A stretch of 64,000 nt of DNA from Chitinophagales bacterium. GTDB taxonomy: Bacteria; Bacteroidota; Bacteroidia; Chitinophagales; JADIYW01. Position 1 is the stretch's first letter. Each line of letters opens with the position of its first letter. The position numbers and the translations under genes were made by a program. The notes under the pieces were generated by a model. That model made no database searches and had not been told where the DNA came from. It saw only the letters and a program-made list of their open reading frames with translations. The stretch is taken from contig JACJXS010000012.1 in NCBI GenBank assembly GCA_020636545.1, positions 1 to 64,000 of the forward strand, written 5' to 3'. Positions 1-8,860 of the stretch are shown here, piece by piece.

Positions 1-249
1 GTAGTTTCTATAATTTCATTTGCTTTAGAAACATCAGCAAACTATCTTGTTATTAATGATACTCCAAACGCTGACAACAAGAAAATCAAACGTGGGAGCA
101 TTAGCGTGTTAATACCTTGTATTAAGCTGCTAAAGCGAAAGATCTCTCGCCAATTAAAAAGTTATGTACTTTAGGATTAACGAGTCAATTTGTACAATAC
201 TCGACATGCTTACTTAAACGAACATCTGCCGTCAAAACCGAACAGCCCC
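1..249 (-). ncRNA. ssrA: tmRNA (ssrA), 5' part, cut by window edge
   Basis: Transfer-messenger RNA for rescue of stalled ribosomes. Read on the minus strand, it begins at 249 with GGGGCTG, the 5' acceptor strand of the tRNA-like domain, followed by the GGTTTTGAC block typical of tmRNA 5' ends. The tag reading frame lies at 151-122: resume codon GGC, peptide GERSFALAA, then TAA. The ALAA end is the usual tmRNA degron and G-E-x-x-aromatic-ALAA fits known Bacteroidota tags. The 3' half, including the T-arm and CCA end, lies beyond position 1. A plus-strand open frame of 57 codons at 1-174 is a shadow of this RNA. Confidence 0.93.
122..151 (-). other. tmRNA tag-peptide reading frame (GERSFALAA)
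   Basis: Ten codons on the minus strand from the resume codon GGC (149-151) to the TAA stop (122-124). They encode GERSFALAA, the peptide added to stalled nascent chains. The terminal ALAA is the ClpXP-type degradation signal known from other bacteria. The exact resume codon is inferred by analogy with related tags. Confidence 0.85.
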
Positions 250-255
250 ATAAAT

Positions 256-284
256 CAAAGAACATTTTTGTAAATAAGTACAAA
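256..284 (-). promoter_or_regulatory. Bacteroidota-type promoter of ssrA
   Basis: On the minus strand a TTTG (-33 element, 284-281) is followed after 21 bases by a second TTTG (259-256), the end of a -7 element. The TTTG end sits six bases before the tmRNA 5' nucleotide at 249, the expected distance. The TA of the TAnnTTTG consensus is not conserved. The rest of 250-523, the divergent spacer up to acnA, shows no gene. Confidence 0.55.
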
Positions 285-523
285 AATTATGCCTATTTGA
301 GTAGGCAAAGATAACTATAAATACTGAATTGTTAGCGTATCTAATTTATAAATACTCAAATTAATTATTATGGATATTTGATTTTATTGTTAGAAGACTG
401 AATGATTTTAGTTTTTACAGAAAATTGTTGAACAAAATTAATGTATGTTTGTTTCTAGTTAGTAAGCACTTTTGAATTATTAATTTGTGCTATAATTCAT
501 TAATTTTTTAATCTTAACTTATT

Positions 524-3301
524 ATGAGCCATCAAACAGCAAAATCCGTTAATACTATTCAGGTGAACGGAAAAAGTTACAATTATTGTTCTTTAAAAGA
601 TTTTCCTACAGGGAATATTGAACAATTACCTTTCAGTATTCGTATTTTATTAGAAAATGTGCTGAGGAATTACGATGGTTTTAGCGTTACTGATGAACAT
701 ATTCAGACTTTAGCAAATTGGACACCTGAACCAAAAGATAAGGATATTCCATTTATGCCTTCACGAGTTTTAATGCAAGATTTTACTGGTGTTCCTGCTG
801 TAGTTGATATTGCTTCTTTGCGTGCAGAATTTGTAAGACACGGAAAAGATGGACAAAAAATTAACCCTGCAATTCCCGTAGATTTAGTTATAGATCACTC
901 AGTTCAAGTTGATTATTTTGGAACAAATTATGCTTATGAAAAAAATGTTGAAGTTGAATATGAAAGAAATAAAGAACGATATGAACTTTTAAAATGGGCT
1001 CAAAATGGAATGAATAATTTTACGGTCGTACCGCCAGGAATGGGTATTTGCCATCAAGTGAATTTAGAATATTTGGCTAAAGGTATTACCAATCGTGATG
1101 GTTGGTTATTTCCAGATACATTAGTTGGCACAGATTCTCATACGCCTATGGTCAATGGGATAGGTGTTATTGCATGGGGTGTTGGTGGAATTGAAGCAGA
1201 AGCTGCAATGCTCGGACAGCCTATTTTCTTTACCTGTCCCGAAGTCGTAGGATTAAAATTAACAGGAAAAATTCCAAATGAATGCACTGCAACAGATATG
1301 GTTTTGTCTATCACAAGAATATTAAGAGATAAAGGTGTTGTTGGCAAATTTGTTGAAGTATTTGGCGATGGCTTGAATAATTTGAGCGTTACTGATAGGG
1401 CTACTATTGGAAATATGTCGCCTGAATTTGGGTGTACAGTAACTTATTTTCCTATTGATGATAGAACTTTAGAGTATATGCGAAATACCAATCGTTCTGA
1501 AGATCAAATTAATATTGTAGAGACTTATTGCAAGGAGAATTTACTTTGGAGAACTGGTAATGAACAGATTAAATATTCTTCAGTAGTTGAGTTTGATTTG
1601 AATAGTTTAGAACCAACAGTTTCAGGTCCTAAACGTCCTCAAGATAAAATATTTGTAAAAGACTTGAAAAATAAATTTGCAGATTTATTACAGCAAGAAT
1701 ATAATAGAACTTACACACAAGTAAATGAACGAAAAGAAGCAGCTTGGTTGGCAGAAGGTGGCTCTGGAACAGAATTTTTATTTGGTAAAGTTCCTCACGA
1801 CGGACATATCTCAAATGCAGAAATTGTAAAAGAGGATTTGCATACTGTTCGAATTAAAAATAAAAACCAAGAATATAATTTTAGCGATGGAAGTATTGCA
1901 ATTGCAGCAATTACAAGTTGTACAAATACTTCTAATCCTTCAGTGATGATAGGTGCAGGTTTATTAGCTAGAAATGCAATTGAAAGAGGATTGCGTACTA
2001 AATCGTGGGTAAAAACTTCCTTAGCACCAGGTTCAAAAGTGGTTACTCAATATTTACAACGTTCTGGCTTAAATTATGATTTAGATGCACTTCGTTTTCA
2101 TACTGTTGGGTACGGTTGTACTTCTTGTATTGGAAATTCAGGTCCATTACCACCACATATAGCAGAAGCAATTGAAAAAGGAGAATTGGTAGTTGCATCT
2201 GTACTATCAGGAAATAGAAATTTTGAAGCAAGAGTACACCCACAAACAAAAATGAATTTTTTGATGTCGCCAATGTTGGTTGTGGCTTATGCTTTGGTAG
2301 GTCGTGTAGATGTTGATTTAATGCATGATGCACTTGGTTTTGACCCGAATGGTGAACCAGTATATTTAAAAGACATTTGGCCAAGTCGTGAGGAGATTCA
2401 AAATACAATTAATGACTGTGTTAAGCAAGAAGATTTTAAAGAAGTTTATGATGTGATTTTTGAAGGTTCTGAAGATTGGAAAGATTTAAAAGTAAAATTA
2501 GATCAAAATTTTGAATGGAGAAATGATTCTACTTATATTAAAGAATCTCCATTCTTTGAAAATATTAGCAATCAATTACCACCAATCACAGATATTAAAT
2601 CAGCAAGAGTCTTGTTGTATTTAGGGGATTCTGTTACCACCGATCATATTTCTCCTGCTGGTTCATTTAAGGAAGATACAGCAGCTGGACAATATCTAAT
2701 TGAAAACGGAGTAGGAAAGGAGGCTTTTAATTCTTATGGTTCTCGAAGAGGTAATCATGAAGTGATGATGCGTGGTACTTTTGCCAATGTACGTATCAAA
2801 AATAAAATTATTGATAAAGAAGGTGGTTTTAGTAAATATTTCCCAACTGGAGAAGTAAAAACTGTTTTTGAAACAGCAATGGCTTACCAAAAAGACAAAA
2901 CGCCATTGATTGTGTTGGCTGGAAAAGAATATGGCTCAGGTTCATCAAGAGATTGGGCAGCAAAAGGTACTGTTTTATTAGGTATTAAAGCAATTATTGC
3001 AGAAAGTTTTGAGCGTATTCATAGAAGTAACTTAGTGGGTATGGGCGTTGCTCCATTAGTTTTTATGGAAGGTGCAAATGCACAGTCTTTAGGCTTAGAT
3101 GGCTCTGAAATTTTTGATATTATTGGTTTGGAAAGTGATTTAGTTCCACATAAAATCTTAGATGTCAAAGCAGTTCATTCATCAGGAAAAGTGATTGATT
3201 TTAAAGTAAAAGCAAGATTAGATGCAGATATAGAAATTGAATACTATAAAAATGGAGGTATCTTGCAATATGTTTTGAGAGATTATTTAAAAAAGAATTG
3301 A
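524..3301 (+). CDS. acnA: Aconitate hydratase (AcnA/IRP-type)
   Basis: TCA-cycle aconitase that isomerises citrate and isocitrate in the cytoplasm using a [4Fe-4S] cluster. The 925-residue length and domain order (domains 1-3, linker, swivelling domain 4) match the AcnA/IRP1 family rather than AcnB. The cluster ligands are visible: C466 in ITSCTNTSNPS and C532/C535 in GYGCTSCIGNSG, with the same 66- and 3-residue spacing as E. coli AcnA. The substrate-binding swivel motif GSGSSRDWAAKG is near residue 810. The gene is divergent from ssrA and is followed three bases after its stop by an AhpD-like gene, so the two are probably cotranscribed. Confidence 0.97.
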   Translation: MSHQTAKSVNTIQVNGKSYNYCSLKDFPTGNIEQLPFSIRILLENVLRNYDGFSVTDEHIQTLANWTPEPKDKDIPFMPSRVLMQDFTGVPAVVDIASLRAEFVRHGKDGQKINPAIPVDLVIDHSVQVDYFGTNYAYEKNVEVEYERNKERYELLKWAQNGMNNFTVVPPGMGICHQVNLEYLAKGITNRDGWLFPDTLVGTDSHTPMVNGIGVIAWGVGGIEAEAAMLGQPIFFTCPEVVGLKLTGKIPNECTATDMVLSITRILRDKGVVGKFVEVFGDGLNNLSVTDRATIGNMSPEFGCTVTYFPIDDRTLEYMRNTNRSEDQINIVETYCKENLLWRTGNEQIKYSSVVEFDLNSLEPTVSGPKRPQDKIFVKDLKNKFADLLQQEYNRTYTQVNERKEAAWLAEGGSGTEFLFGKVPHDGHISNAEIVKEDLHTVRIKNKNQEYNFSDGSIAIAAITSCTNTSNPSVMIGAGLLARNAIERGLRTKSWVKTSLAPGSKVVTQYLQRSGLNYDLDALRFHTVGYGCTSCIGNSGPLPPHIAEAIEKGELVVASVLSGNRNFEARVHPQTKMNFLMSPMLVVAYALVGRVDVDLMHDALGFDPNGEPVYLKDIWPSREEIQNTINDCVKQEDFKEVYDVIFEGSEDWKDLKVKLDQNFEWRNDSTYIKESPFFENISNQLPPITDIKSARVLLYLGDSVTTDHISPAGSFKEDTAAGQYLIENGVGKEAFNSYGSRRGNHEVMMRGTFANVRIKNKIIDKEGGFSKYFPTGEVKTVFETAMAYQKDKTPLIVLAGKEYGSGSSRDWAAKGTVLLGIKAIIAESFERIHRSNLVGMGVAPLVFMEGANAQSLGLDGSEIFDIIGLESDLVPHKILDVKAVHSSGKVIDFKVKARLDADIEIEYYKNGGILQYVLRDYLKKN

Positions 3302-3303
3302 AA

Positions 3304-3753
3304 ATGAAAAGCAGATTAGATTATGGTCAAGTTGCACCAAAAGCAATAAAAGGATTACTAGAAATTGAAAATTATATACATCATTCAAATTTAGAGAAAA
3401 GTTTATTTGAATTAGTAAAAACTAGGGCTTCGCAGATTAATGGTTGTGGCTATTGTTTGGATATGCATACTAAAGATGCCAGAAAAGAAGGCGAAACTGA
3501 ACAACGATTATATGCACTTTCAGCTTGGCGTGAAACACCTTTTTTTACAGTGCGTGAACGAATTGCTTTAGAATGGACAGAAGCATTAACTTTAATTGCT
3601 GGTAATCACATTTCAGATGAATTATATGATAAAGTAAGTAAGGAATTTAACGAACAAGATTTAATTGCACTAACAATGACAATAATTGCCATAAATGGCT
3701 GGAATCGATTAGCAATACCTTTTAGAACAGTCGCTGGTTCTTATAATCCTTAA
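3304..3753 (+). CDS. Carboxymuconolactone decarboxylase / AhpD-like protein
   Basis: Small all-helical AhpD-fold protein of 149 residues. The signature is NGCGYCLDMHTKDARKEG, a CxxC pair followed by a histidine, as in AhpD-type alkylhydroperoxidase-related proteins. Such proteins act in peroxide defence or as stand-alone decarboxylase-like enzymes; the substrate cannot be read from sequence. I use the ATG at 3304; a TTG at 3298 is in frame but overlaps the acnA stop. The three-base gap to acnA suggests translational coupling. Pairing a redox CxxC protein with an Fe-S enzyme is suggestive but not proof of a common function. Confidence 0.85.
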   Translation: MKSRLDYGQVAPKAIKGLLEIENYIHHSNLEKSLFELVKTRASQINGCGYCLDMHTKDARKEGETEQRLYALSAWRETPFFTVRERIALEWTEALTLIAGNHISDELYDKVSKEFNEQDLIALTMTIIAINGWNRLAIPFRTVAGSYNP

Positions 3754-3830
3754 TCTAAAATTGTGTTTTTAAAAATTATAAAAGCTGTATTTTAAATTGA
3801 ATCTAAATATAATAATAATTGTAATGTTTT

Positions 3831-4379
3831 ATGAGTTGGAATGAATACTTAATTAAGTTTGAACAAATTTTAAACGATGAGAACTCAACTGCACCATATA
3901 ACGACCCTGAATATTTTGAATATACAAAATTAAATCATGCTCGTTTGAAAAGATGGTTAAAAACTGCTGTATTAACTGAAGAAACAAAAGCTGTAATTCA
4001 TGCAATAAAAGAAAAGCAAAATTGGATATTGATAACAGAACCTTGGTGTGGCGATGCTGCTCATATTACACCTATAATTTATTTGATGTCAATTTTAAAT
4101 GATAATATTCATTTAGAACTCCAATTGCGAGATTCTGATTCTGAAATTGATAATTATCTGACAAATGGAGGCAAATCTATTCCAATTTTTATAGTTAGAG
4201 ATGCTGAAGGCAAAGATAAATTTCGTTGGGGTCCACGACCTGTCAATGCACAAAATGTATTCAATGAGCAAAAGACAAAAGGCGAGCCATTTGAAAGAAT
4301 TAAAGAGGCATTGCAACACTTTTATAATAGTGATAAAACTGCTAGCATACAAAAGGAATTAGTTGCTTTGTTGAAGTAG
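3831..4379 (+). CDS. Thioredoxin-fold family protein with a single active-site Cys
   Basis: A 182-residue cytoplasmic protein of the thioredoxin superfamily; no signal peptide is seen. The active-site loop is ITEPWCGDAAH with C73. The second cysteine of a CxxC motif is replaced (C-G-D-A), so it cannot work as a classical dithiol thioredoxin. The strand around residue 130 ending in a proline (KSIPIFIV) matches the cis-Pro strand of the fold. This WCGDA type is common in Bacteroidota and annotated only as a thioredoxin family protein. It stands alone, with about 75 bp before it and 90 bp after it. Confidence 0.8.
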   Translation: MSWNEYLIKFEQILNDENSTAPYNDPEYFEYTKLNHARLKRWLKTAVLTEETKAVIHAIKEKQNWILITEPWCGDAAHITPIIYLMSILNDNIHLELQLRDSDSEIDNYLTNGGKSIPIFIVRDAEGKDKFRWGPRPVNAQNVFNEQKTKGEPFERIKEALQHFYNSDKTASIQKELVALLK

Positions 4380-4470
4380 AAAATATTTTCTCTAAGGATA
4401 ATTATTACACAGAGAATGCTGCATTTTTCTTAGTATTTCTTAATTTAGAACAAAATATTTAATTTTACTT

Positions 4471-5730
4471 ATGGCATATAAAGAACCGATACAAATTGGA
4501 GGTTACACAAAAGAAGGATTTGAAAAAGTAAGAGATGTTTTTCAATTTAATTTTTATCATAGAAATGAAGTAGGTGCAAGTTGTTGTGTTTATTTTGAAG
4601 GCGAAAAGGTCGTAGATTTGTATGCTGGTTATAAAGATAAAGACAGACGAAAACATTGGGAGGAAAATACGTTGGCTTTATTATTTTCAACAACAAAAGG
4701 TATTTCCTCATTAGCTATGGCAATGTTACACAGCCGAGGATTATTAGATTATGATGAAAAAGTAGCTACTTATTGTGCTGAATTTGCTGCTAATGGAAAA
4801 GAAAATGTTACAGTTAGACAATTATTTGCTCATCAAGCAGGTGTATTTAGTAATAAAAAGTCTTTTAGTTATGAATTGTTAACTGATGAAAAAGCATTAA
4901 GTTCAGCCTTGGCAAAGCAAAAGCCCTATTGGAAAGTGGGCGATAGACAAGGTTATCATGCTTGGACGATTGCTATGTATCAAAATGAATTGATGAAACG
5001 TATTGACCCTAAAGGTCGTAATTTGTCTGAATTTGTTTATGAAGAAATTGCTCATTCATTGGGTGTTGAAATGTATATTGGGTTTCCAAAGGAAATCAAT
5101 ATTGAGCGTAAAGCAGATAATATACCATTTAATCCATTAGAGGCAATAACTGGAGGTAATAATAGAGATTTTGGTAAGTTGATAAAAAATATTACTAATC
5201 CATTTTCAATGTTTTATAAGTCCTTATTAAATCCGCCTTTTGCCATTAATCTAAACAATTTCAATAAACGAAAATATATTGAAATTCAAAATGGTGCTGC
5301 ACTGGGATTCTCAAATGCTCGTGGCTTAGCTACAATTTATAATGAATTTGCAACAGGAGGTAAAAAATTAGGTATTCGAAATGAAACTTTAAAGGAATTA
5401 GCAAAAACACCGATTGCTCCAAAAATCAGAAGAACTGATTTGGTTTTAGGTGTAAATATTCCATTCTCAGTAGGCTTTGCAAAACCTTCAACTTATCAAA
5501 ATTTTGGAATCGATTATAAAGCATTCGGTACTTTTGGTGCTGGTGGTTCTGGTGCTTTCGCTGACCCAACGCTTAAAGTTGCTTTTGCTTATGTAATGAA
5601 TAAAATGGGAACACACATTGCTAATGACCCAAGAGAATTAGCATTAAGACAAGCAACTTATGATTGTGTATTAGCCATAGAACATAATAGAAATCTTAAA
5701 AAAGAAGTTTTTGCAACAAAAGTAGAATGA
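4471..5730 (+). CDS. Serine hydrolase, beta-lactamase / class C esterase family
   Basis: A 419-residue member of the class C beta-lactamase/DD-peptidase fold. The nucleophile motif SxxK is S73-T-T-K76 in LLFSTTKG, and the tyrosine of the second motif is probably Y162 in GYHAW. A glycine-rich GAGGSGAF segment near residue 357 likely corresponds to the third-strand motif. There is no signal peptide, so it is probably cytoplasmic, which argues for an esterase (EstB-like) rather than a secreted beta-lactamase. It starts a tight plus-strand run with a GH3 enzyme and a polysaccharide deacetylase. Substrate unknown. Confidence 0.87.
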   Translation: MAYKEPIQIGGYTKEGFEKVRDVFQFNFYHRNEVGASCCVYFEGEKVVDLYAGYKDKDRRKHWEENTLALLFSTTKGISSLAMAMLHSRGLLDYDEKVATYCAEFAANGKENVTVRQLFAHQAGVFSNKKSFSYELLTDEKALSSALAKQKPYWKVGDRQGYHAWTIAMYQNELMKRIDPKGRNLSEFVYEEIAHSLGVEMYIGFPKEINIERKADNIPFNPLEAITGGNNRDFGKLIKNITNPFSMFYKSLLNPPFAINLNNFNKRKYIEIQNGAALGFSNARGLATIYNEFATGGKKLGIRNETLKELAKTPIAPKIRRTDLVLGVNIPFSVGFAKPSTYQNFGIDYKAFGTFGAGGSGAFADPTLKVAFAYVMNKMGTHIANDPRELALRQATYDCVLAIEHNRNLKKEVFATKVE

Positions 5731-5761
5731 TTTTTATAGTATTAAAATAAATAGGAAATAG

Positions 5762-6850
5762 ATGTCTAAATTTTGGTTGATTATATTGTTTTATTTAGTG
5801 AATAGCTTGAATATTTATGCCAATTCATTTTCTATTTATGATTTTTATAAAGAAGATAAACGCTTGGATTATATAACGGATTCTGTTTTTAATTCATTAA
5901 ATAATAAACAAAAAGCAGCACAAATTATCATGTATGCGGTAAGTCCTACAGATAATGTCTATACTTATAATAATTCCAAAAAACTATTAGAAGATACAAT
6001 AATTAGTAATGTTATTTTTTTGCAAGGTTATATATCAAATATAGCCAATCAAATTCAGGATTATAACGCAATTCAAACAAGTTTTAATAATATTTATGCT
6101 TGCGATTGTGAACCTTCATTGTTTAATATGAAGTATTTTGGTTCTCCGAATGTTTTAAAGACCAACAAATTGGATTCTGATAGTTTAGTTTTAGAAGCTG
6201 CTAAAACAATTTCATCAGTATTGGACAAAGTTGGTATTCAGATTAATTTTTCACCATTGGCTGATAATTCGTTTAATACTGCAGTAATTAATAATCGCTC
6301 ATTTGGTAACAATATTGATGATATCATTCATAGAGCAGCACAGTTTATTAATGAATCAAAAACTTATAACATTGCAACGACAATTAAGCATTTTCCTGGA
6401 CATGGAAATGTATTGGGCGATTCACATAAAAATTTAGTATATATCAATGGACCTTTAAAAGAAGTACCTACTTTTTATCACTTAATCCAAAAGTCTGAAC
6501 CCGTTTTTACAATGATGGGTCATATAGCGATTAAAGATAATGAACAGTTTAATACAGCTGGATTGCCATCAAGTATTGATAAAAATATTGTTTCTAATTT
6601 ATTGAAAAATGATTTAGGATTTCGTGGAATTGTTATTACAGATGCAATGAATATGTTGGGCGTTTCTACTATTCCAAATGCCGATTTTAAAGCTTTAGAA
6701 GCTGGGAATGATATTGTTTTGATGCCTAAAAATCCGAGATTATTGTCCGAACAGATAGTTGAGGAGTTGGATAAGCAAACAGCATTAGCGTATCAAATAG
6801 AAGACTCTGTGAAAAAAATGATTAGATTAAAAATTTGTTTAACAAAATAG
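5762..6850 (+). CDS. Glycoside hydrolase family 3, NagZ-like beta-N-acetylhexosaminidase
   Basis: A 362-residue GH3 enzyme with only the N-terminal barrel domain, as in NagZ. Signatures are KHFPGHG (209-215) followed by GDSH, the flexible loop that supplies the His acid/base in NagZ enzymes, and GIVITDAMNM with the catalytic nucleophile D294. Residues 1-20 form a hydrophobic signal peptide, so it is exported, unlike cytoplasmic proteobacterial NagZ. The likely substrate is GlcNAc-containing peptidoglycan fragments. It lies 31 bp after the serine hydrolase and 5 bp before the deacetylase ATG, so it is probably in one operon. No GH3 C-terminal domain is present. Confidence 0.88.
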   Translation: MSKFWLIILFYLVNSLNIYANSFSIYDFYKEDKRLDYITDSVFNSLNNKQKAAQIIMYAVSPTDNVYTYNNSKKLLEDTIISNVIFLQGYISNIANQIQDYNAIQTSFNNIYACDCEPSLFNMKYFGSPNVLKTNKLDSDSLVLEAAKTISSVLDKVGIQINFSPLADNSFNTAVINNRSFGNNIDDIIHRAAQFINESKTYNIATTIKHFPGHGNVLGDSHKNLVYINGPLKEVPTFYHLIQKSEPVFTMMGHIAIKDNEQFNTAGLPSSIDKNIVSNLLKNDLGFRGIVITDAMNMLGVSTIPNADFKALEAGNDIVLMPKNPRLLSEQIVEELDKQTALAYQIEDSVKKMIRLKICLTK

Positions 6851-6855
6851 ATAGT

Positions 6856-7455
6856 ATGTTTTGGGTAAGAACACCAAATATTATACAAAAATCATTTCCA
6901 AAGGTAATTTGGGAAATGAATGAAGAGGCTAGAGCGTTAATTAAAATGCCTAGTTGTACTTTTATGGGCAAAAAAATATACCTTACTTTTGATGATGGCC
7001 CACACCCAACGATTACGCCTTGGGTTTTGGAACAATTAAAAATACATAATGTAAAAGCAACATTTTTTTGTTTAGGGGAGCATATCGAAAAATATCCTGA
7101 AATATTTGAACAGATAAAAACGGAAGGACATACTATCGGAAATCACGGCTATAAACATTATAATGGCTGGAGAATTTCCAGAAAAAACTATCTTGAAAAT
7201 TATCAAAAAGGGAAAGCTATTAGTGGCAGTAATTTATTTCGTCCTCCTTATGCAAAAGTACGTGCAATGGACAAATTTAATAAAGGAGAAATCGTGATTT
7301 GTTCTGTATTGCCACATGATTATCATCCCAAAGTTACACCTGAAAAGTGTTATGAAAACATTCAAAATCATCTTAGAGAAAATGATATTTTAGTTTTGCA
7401 TGATAATGAAAAAGCATGGACTAAGTTGCAATATATTTTGCAGAAATGTTTATAA
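6856..7455 (+). CDS. Polysaccharide deacetylase (CE4/NodB domain)
   Basis: Compact NodB-homology deacetylase of about 199 residues that removes N-acetyl groups from a GlcNAc-type glycan. CE4 motifs are seen in order: TFDDGPHP with catalytic D46 and metal ligand D47, GNHGYKH with H97 and H101, and FRPPYAK (R129). A late VLHD contributes motif 5. No signal peptide is visible. The ATG at 6856 is chosen; an in-frame TTG at 6835 would overlap the GH3 gene. Placement behind a GH3 and a serine hydrolase suggests amino-sugar or cell-wall glycan turnover. It converges on the next gene with a 12-bp gap and no terminator that I can see. Confidence 0.88.
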   Translation: MFWVRTPNIIQKSFPKVIWEMNEEARALIKMPSCTFMGKKIYLTFDDGPHPTITPWVLEQLKIHNVKATFFCLGEHIEKYPEIFEQIKTEGHTIGNHGYKHYNGWRISRKNYLENYQKGKAISGSNLFRPPYAKVRAMDKFNKGEIVICSVLPHDYHPKVTPEKCYENIQNHLRENDILVLHDNEKAWTKLQYILQKCL

Positions 7456-7467
7456 AATCAGGTCATA

Positions 7468-8754
7468 TTATTTGATTATTGCTCCAGTTTCTATCTGTAA
7501 ATTTTCTTTTGGTTTGTATAATAAACACAACCCAATTAACAAAAATGGTATAGCAATAGAGCGGTATCTGACAATTGCTCCAGAATTATTGACGATTAAT
7601 CCTATTAAAAATAAAATACTCAAGGAAAATAATATGCAGAATAAAGCATAAGGATTTTTGTATAAATTTTTGTAACTTAAAGAGAAAACAGTTGCTAAAA
7701 TAATAAACAACATTAAGTATGTTTCTAATGATGCAATAAATACCAAAAACAAATTGGATTCATTTGGAAAAGGATGAATAAATGGATTGATAATTGCATC
7801 AATAATCACTAAAAAGAAACTCTCAATACTATTGAAATTGGTGATAACATCAAATGTAGTATTGCCAGAAGCTCTTAAAAAATGAGTTCTTCGAACTATG
7901 AATTCATTAAATAAACTAAAGTTTGGGATTAGCGTATCAATTAATGCCAAACTAATGATGCATAAGAAAATCATAAGGATTGCATAAAACCGAAACGTTC
8001 GTTTTGGGAAGCTGATTTTCTGAGAAAGAATAATTGCAATATACAGAGGAATTAAAAATGCAAGTATATAGATTCTGATACTTCCTAAAATAAATAATCC
8101 TAAAATGGTTCGAATAACATGTTTTCTTTCATATTGATAGCTAAAAAGGTTATCGGTATTATATAAACTCATGCCTAATGCAAAAACGACTATGGCTTCT
8201 TTATGAACGCCAGATGTCCAAAAAACAATAGAAGGAATCCCAAATAAAATTAATTGTAAAATCCTTTTATTAAAAACTTTGTTTTCAAAAAATAAATATA
8301 AATTATAAATACCCATAAATGAAATAAAAGCAAAAATTACAGCATGTACATTGTAAATTCCAAAAGAAAACAATCGAATAATAGCATTTATTCGTACCAT
8401 CAAATAATTACTATTATCGTACCAAAAATCCATTTTATCTATATATGGAATGAGATTTGAGTCTGGATTTGAATGCCAATTACGCCCAAATGTTAGTTTA
8501 AAATAAGTTAGCCAAGATTCTTGAATAGAAGAATAGATAATTTCTGAATTTCTTAAATAATTAAAAGTGTCGTTTCCTGTCAGAATATTCTTATTAAATA
8601 AATATCCAAAATAAAAAGCACTTATGCATTTCAATAAAAAGCCCAAAACTAATAAGGGAGAGCCAATTTCAGAACGGTTAAAGTATTTGGATTTGGTAAT
8701 AATTACACTAAATAATAGTATTAAAAATAATGGGTATAAAGTTTCCAGCAACAT
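7468..8754 (-). CDS. Polytopic membrane protein, unknown (possibly EpsG/Wzy-like)
   Basis: A 428-residue integral membrane protein with roughly ten hydrophobic segments, starting with a transmembrane helix at residues 1-20. Loops carry TGNDTFNYLRNS (about 60-70) and VFWTSGVHKEA (about 180). The overall pattern, an Asp-rich first loop followed by stacked helices, resembles EpsG- or O-antigen-polymerase-like membrane enzymes, but I recognise no diagnostic motif. No glycan cluster surrounds it, though a GT4 glycosyltransferase lies 2.3 kb away beyond purL. It is divergent from purL. Function not assigned. Confidence 0.7.
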   Translation of the reverse strand: MLLETLYPLFLILLFSVIITKSKYFNRSEIGSPLLVLGFLLKCISAFYFGYLFNKNILTGNDTFNYLRNSEIIYSSIQESWLTYFKLTFGRNWHSNPDSNLIPYIDKMDFWYDNSNYLMVRINAIIRLFSFGIYNVHAVIFAFISFMGIYNLYLFFENKVFNKRILQLILFGIPSIVFWTSGVHKEAIVVFALGMSLYNTDNLFSYQYERKHVIRTILGLFILGSIRIYILAFLIPLYIAIILSQKISFPKRTFRFYAILMIFLCIISLALIDTLIPNFSLFNEFIVRRTHFLRASGNTTFDVITNFNSIESFFLVIIDAIINPFIHPFPNESNLFLVFIASLETYLMLFIILATVFSLSYKNLYKNPYALFCILFSLSILFLIGLIVNNSGAIVRYRSIAIPFLLIGLCLLYKPKENLQIETGAIIK

Positions 8755-8832
8755 AAGTATAATAAACTCTTACGAAATTAATAAAACTGCACTAAATAAC
8801 AAATATTTTTAGTCTTATAGTGGTTTATTTTG

Positions 8833-8840
8833 TACTTTTG
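8833..8840 (+). promoter_or_regulatory. -7 promoter element upstream of purL
   Basis: TACTTTTG matches the Bacteroidota -7 consensus TAnnTTTG exactly and lies 20 bp before the purL ATG. A T-run at 8807-8810 could act as the -33 element with slightly long spacing. Confidence 0.55.
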
Positions 8841-8860
8841 TAACTTATATCAATTTTATT

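Noticed and set aside
1..174. Open frame on the plus strand from the left edge (57 codons, looks like a partial protein end)
   Set aside because: It is antisense to the tmRNA, whose acceptor, GGTTTTGAC block and ALAA tag are much stronger evidence.
2043..2408. 121-codon antisense frame in acnA
   Set aside because: Lies opposite a conserved aconitase domain; composition is that of a reverse-frame shadow, with no start context.
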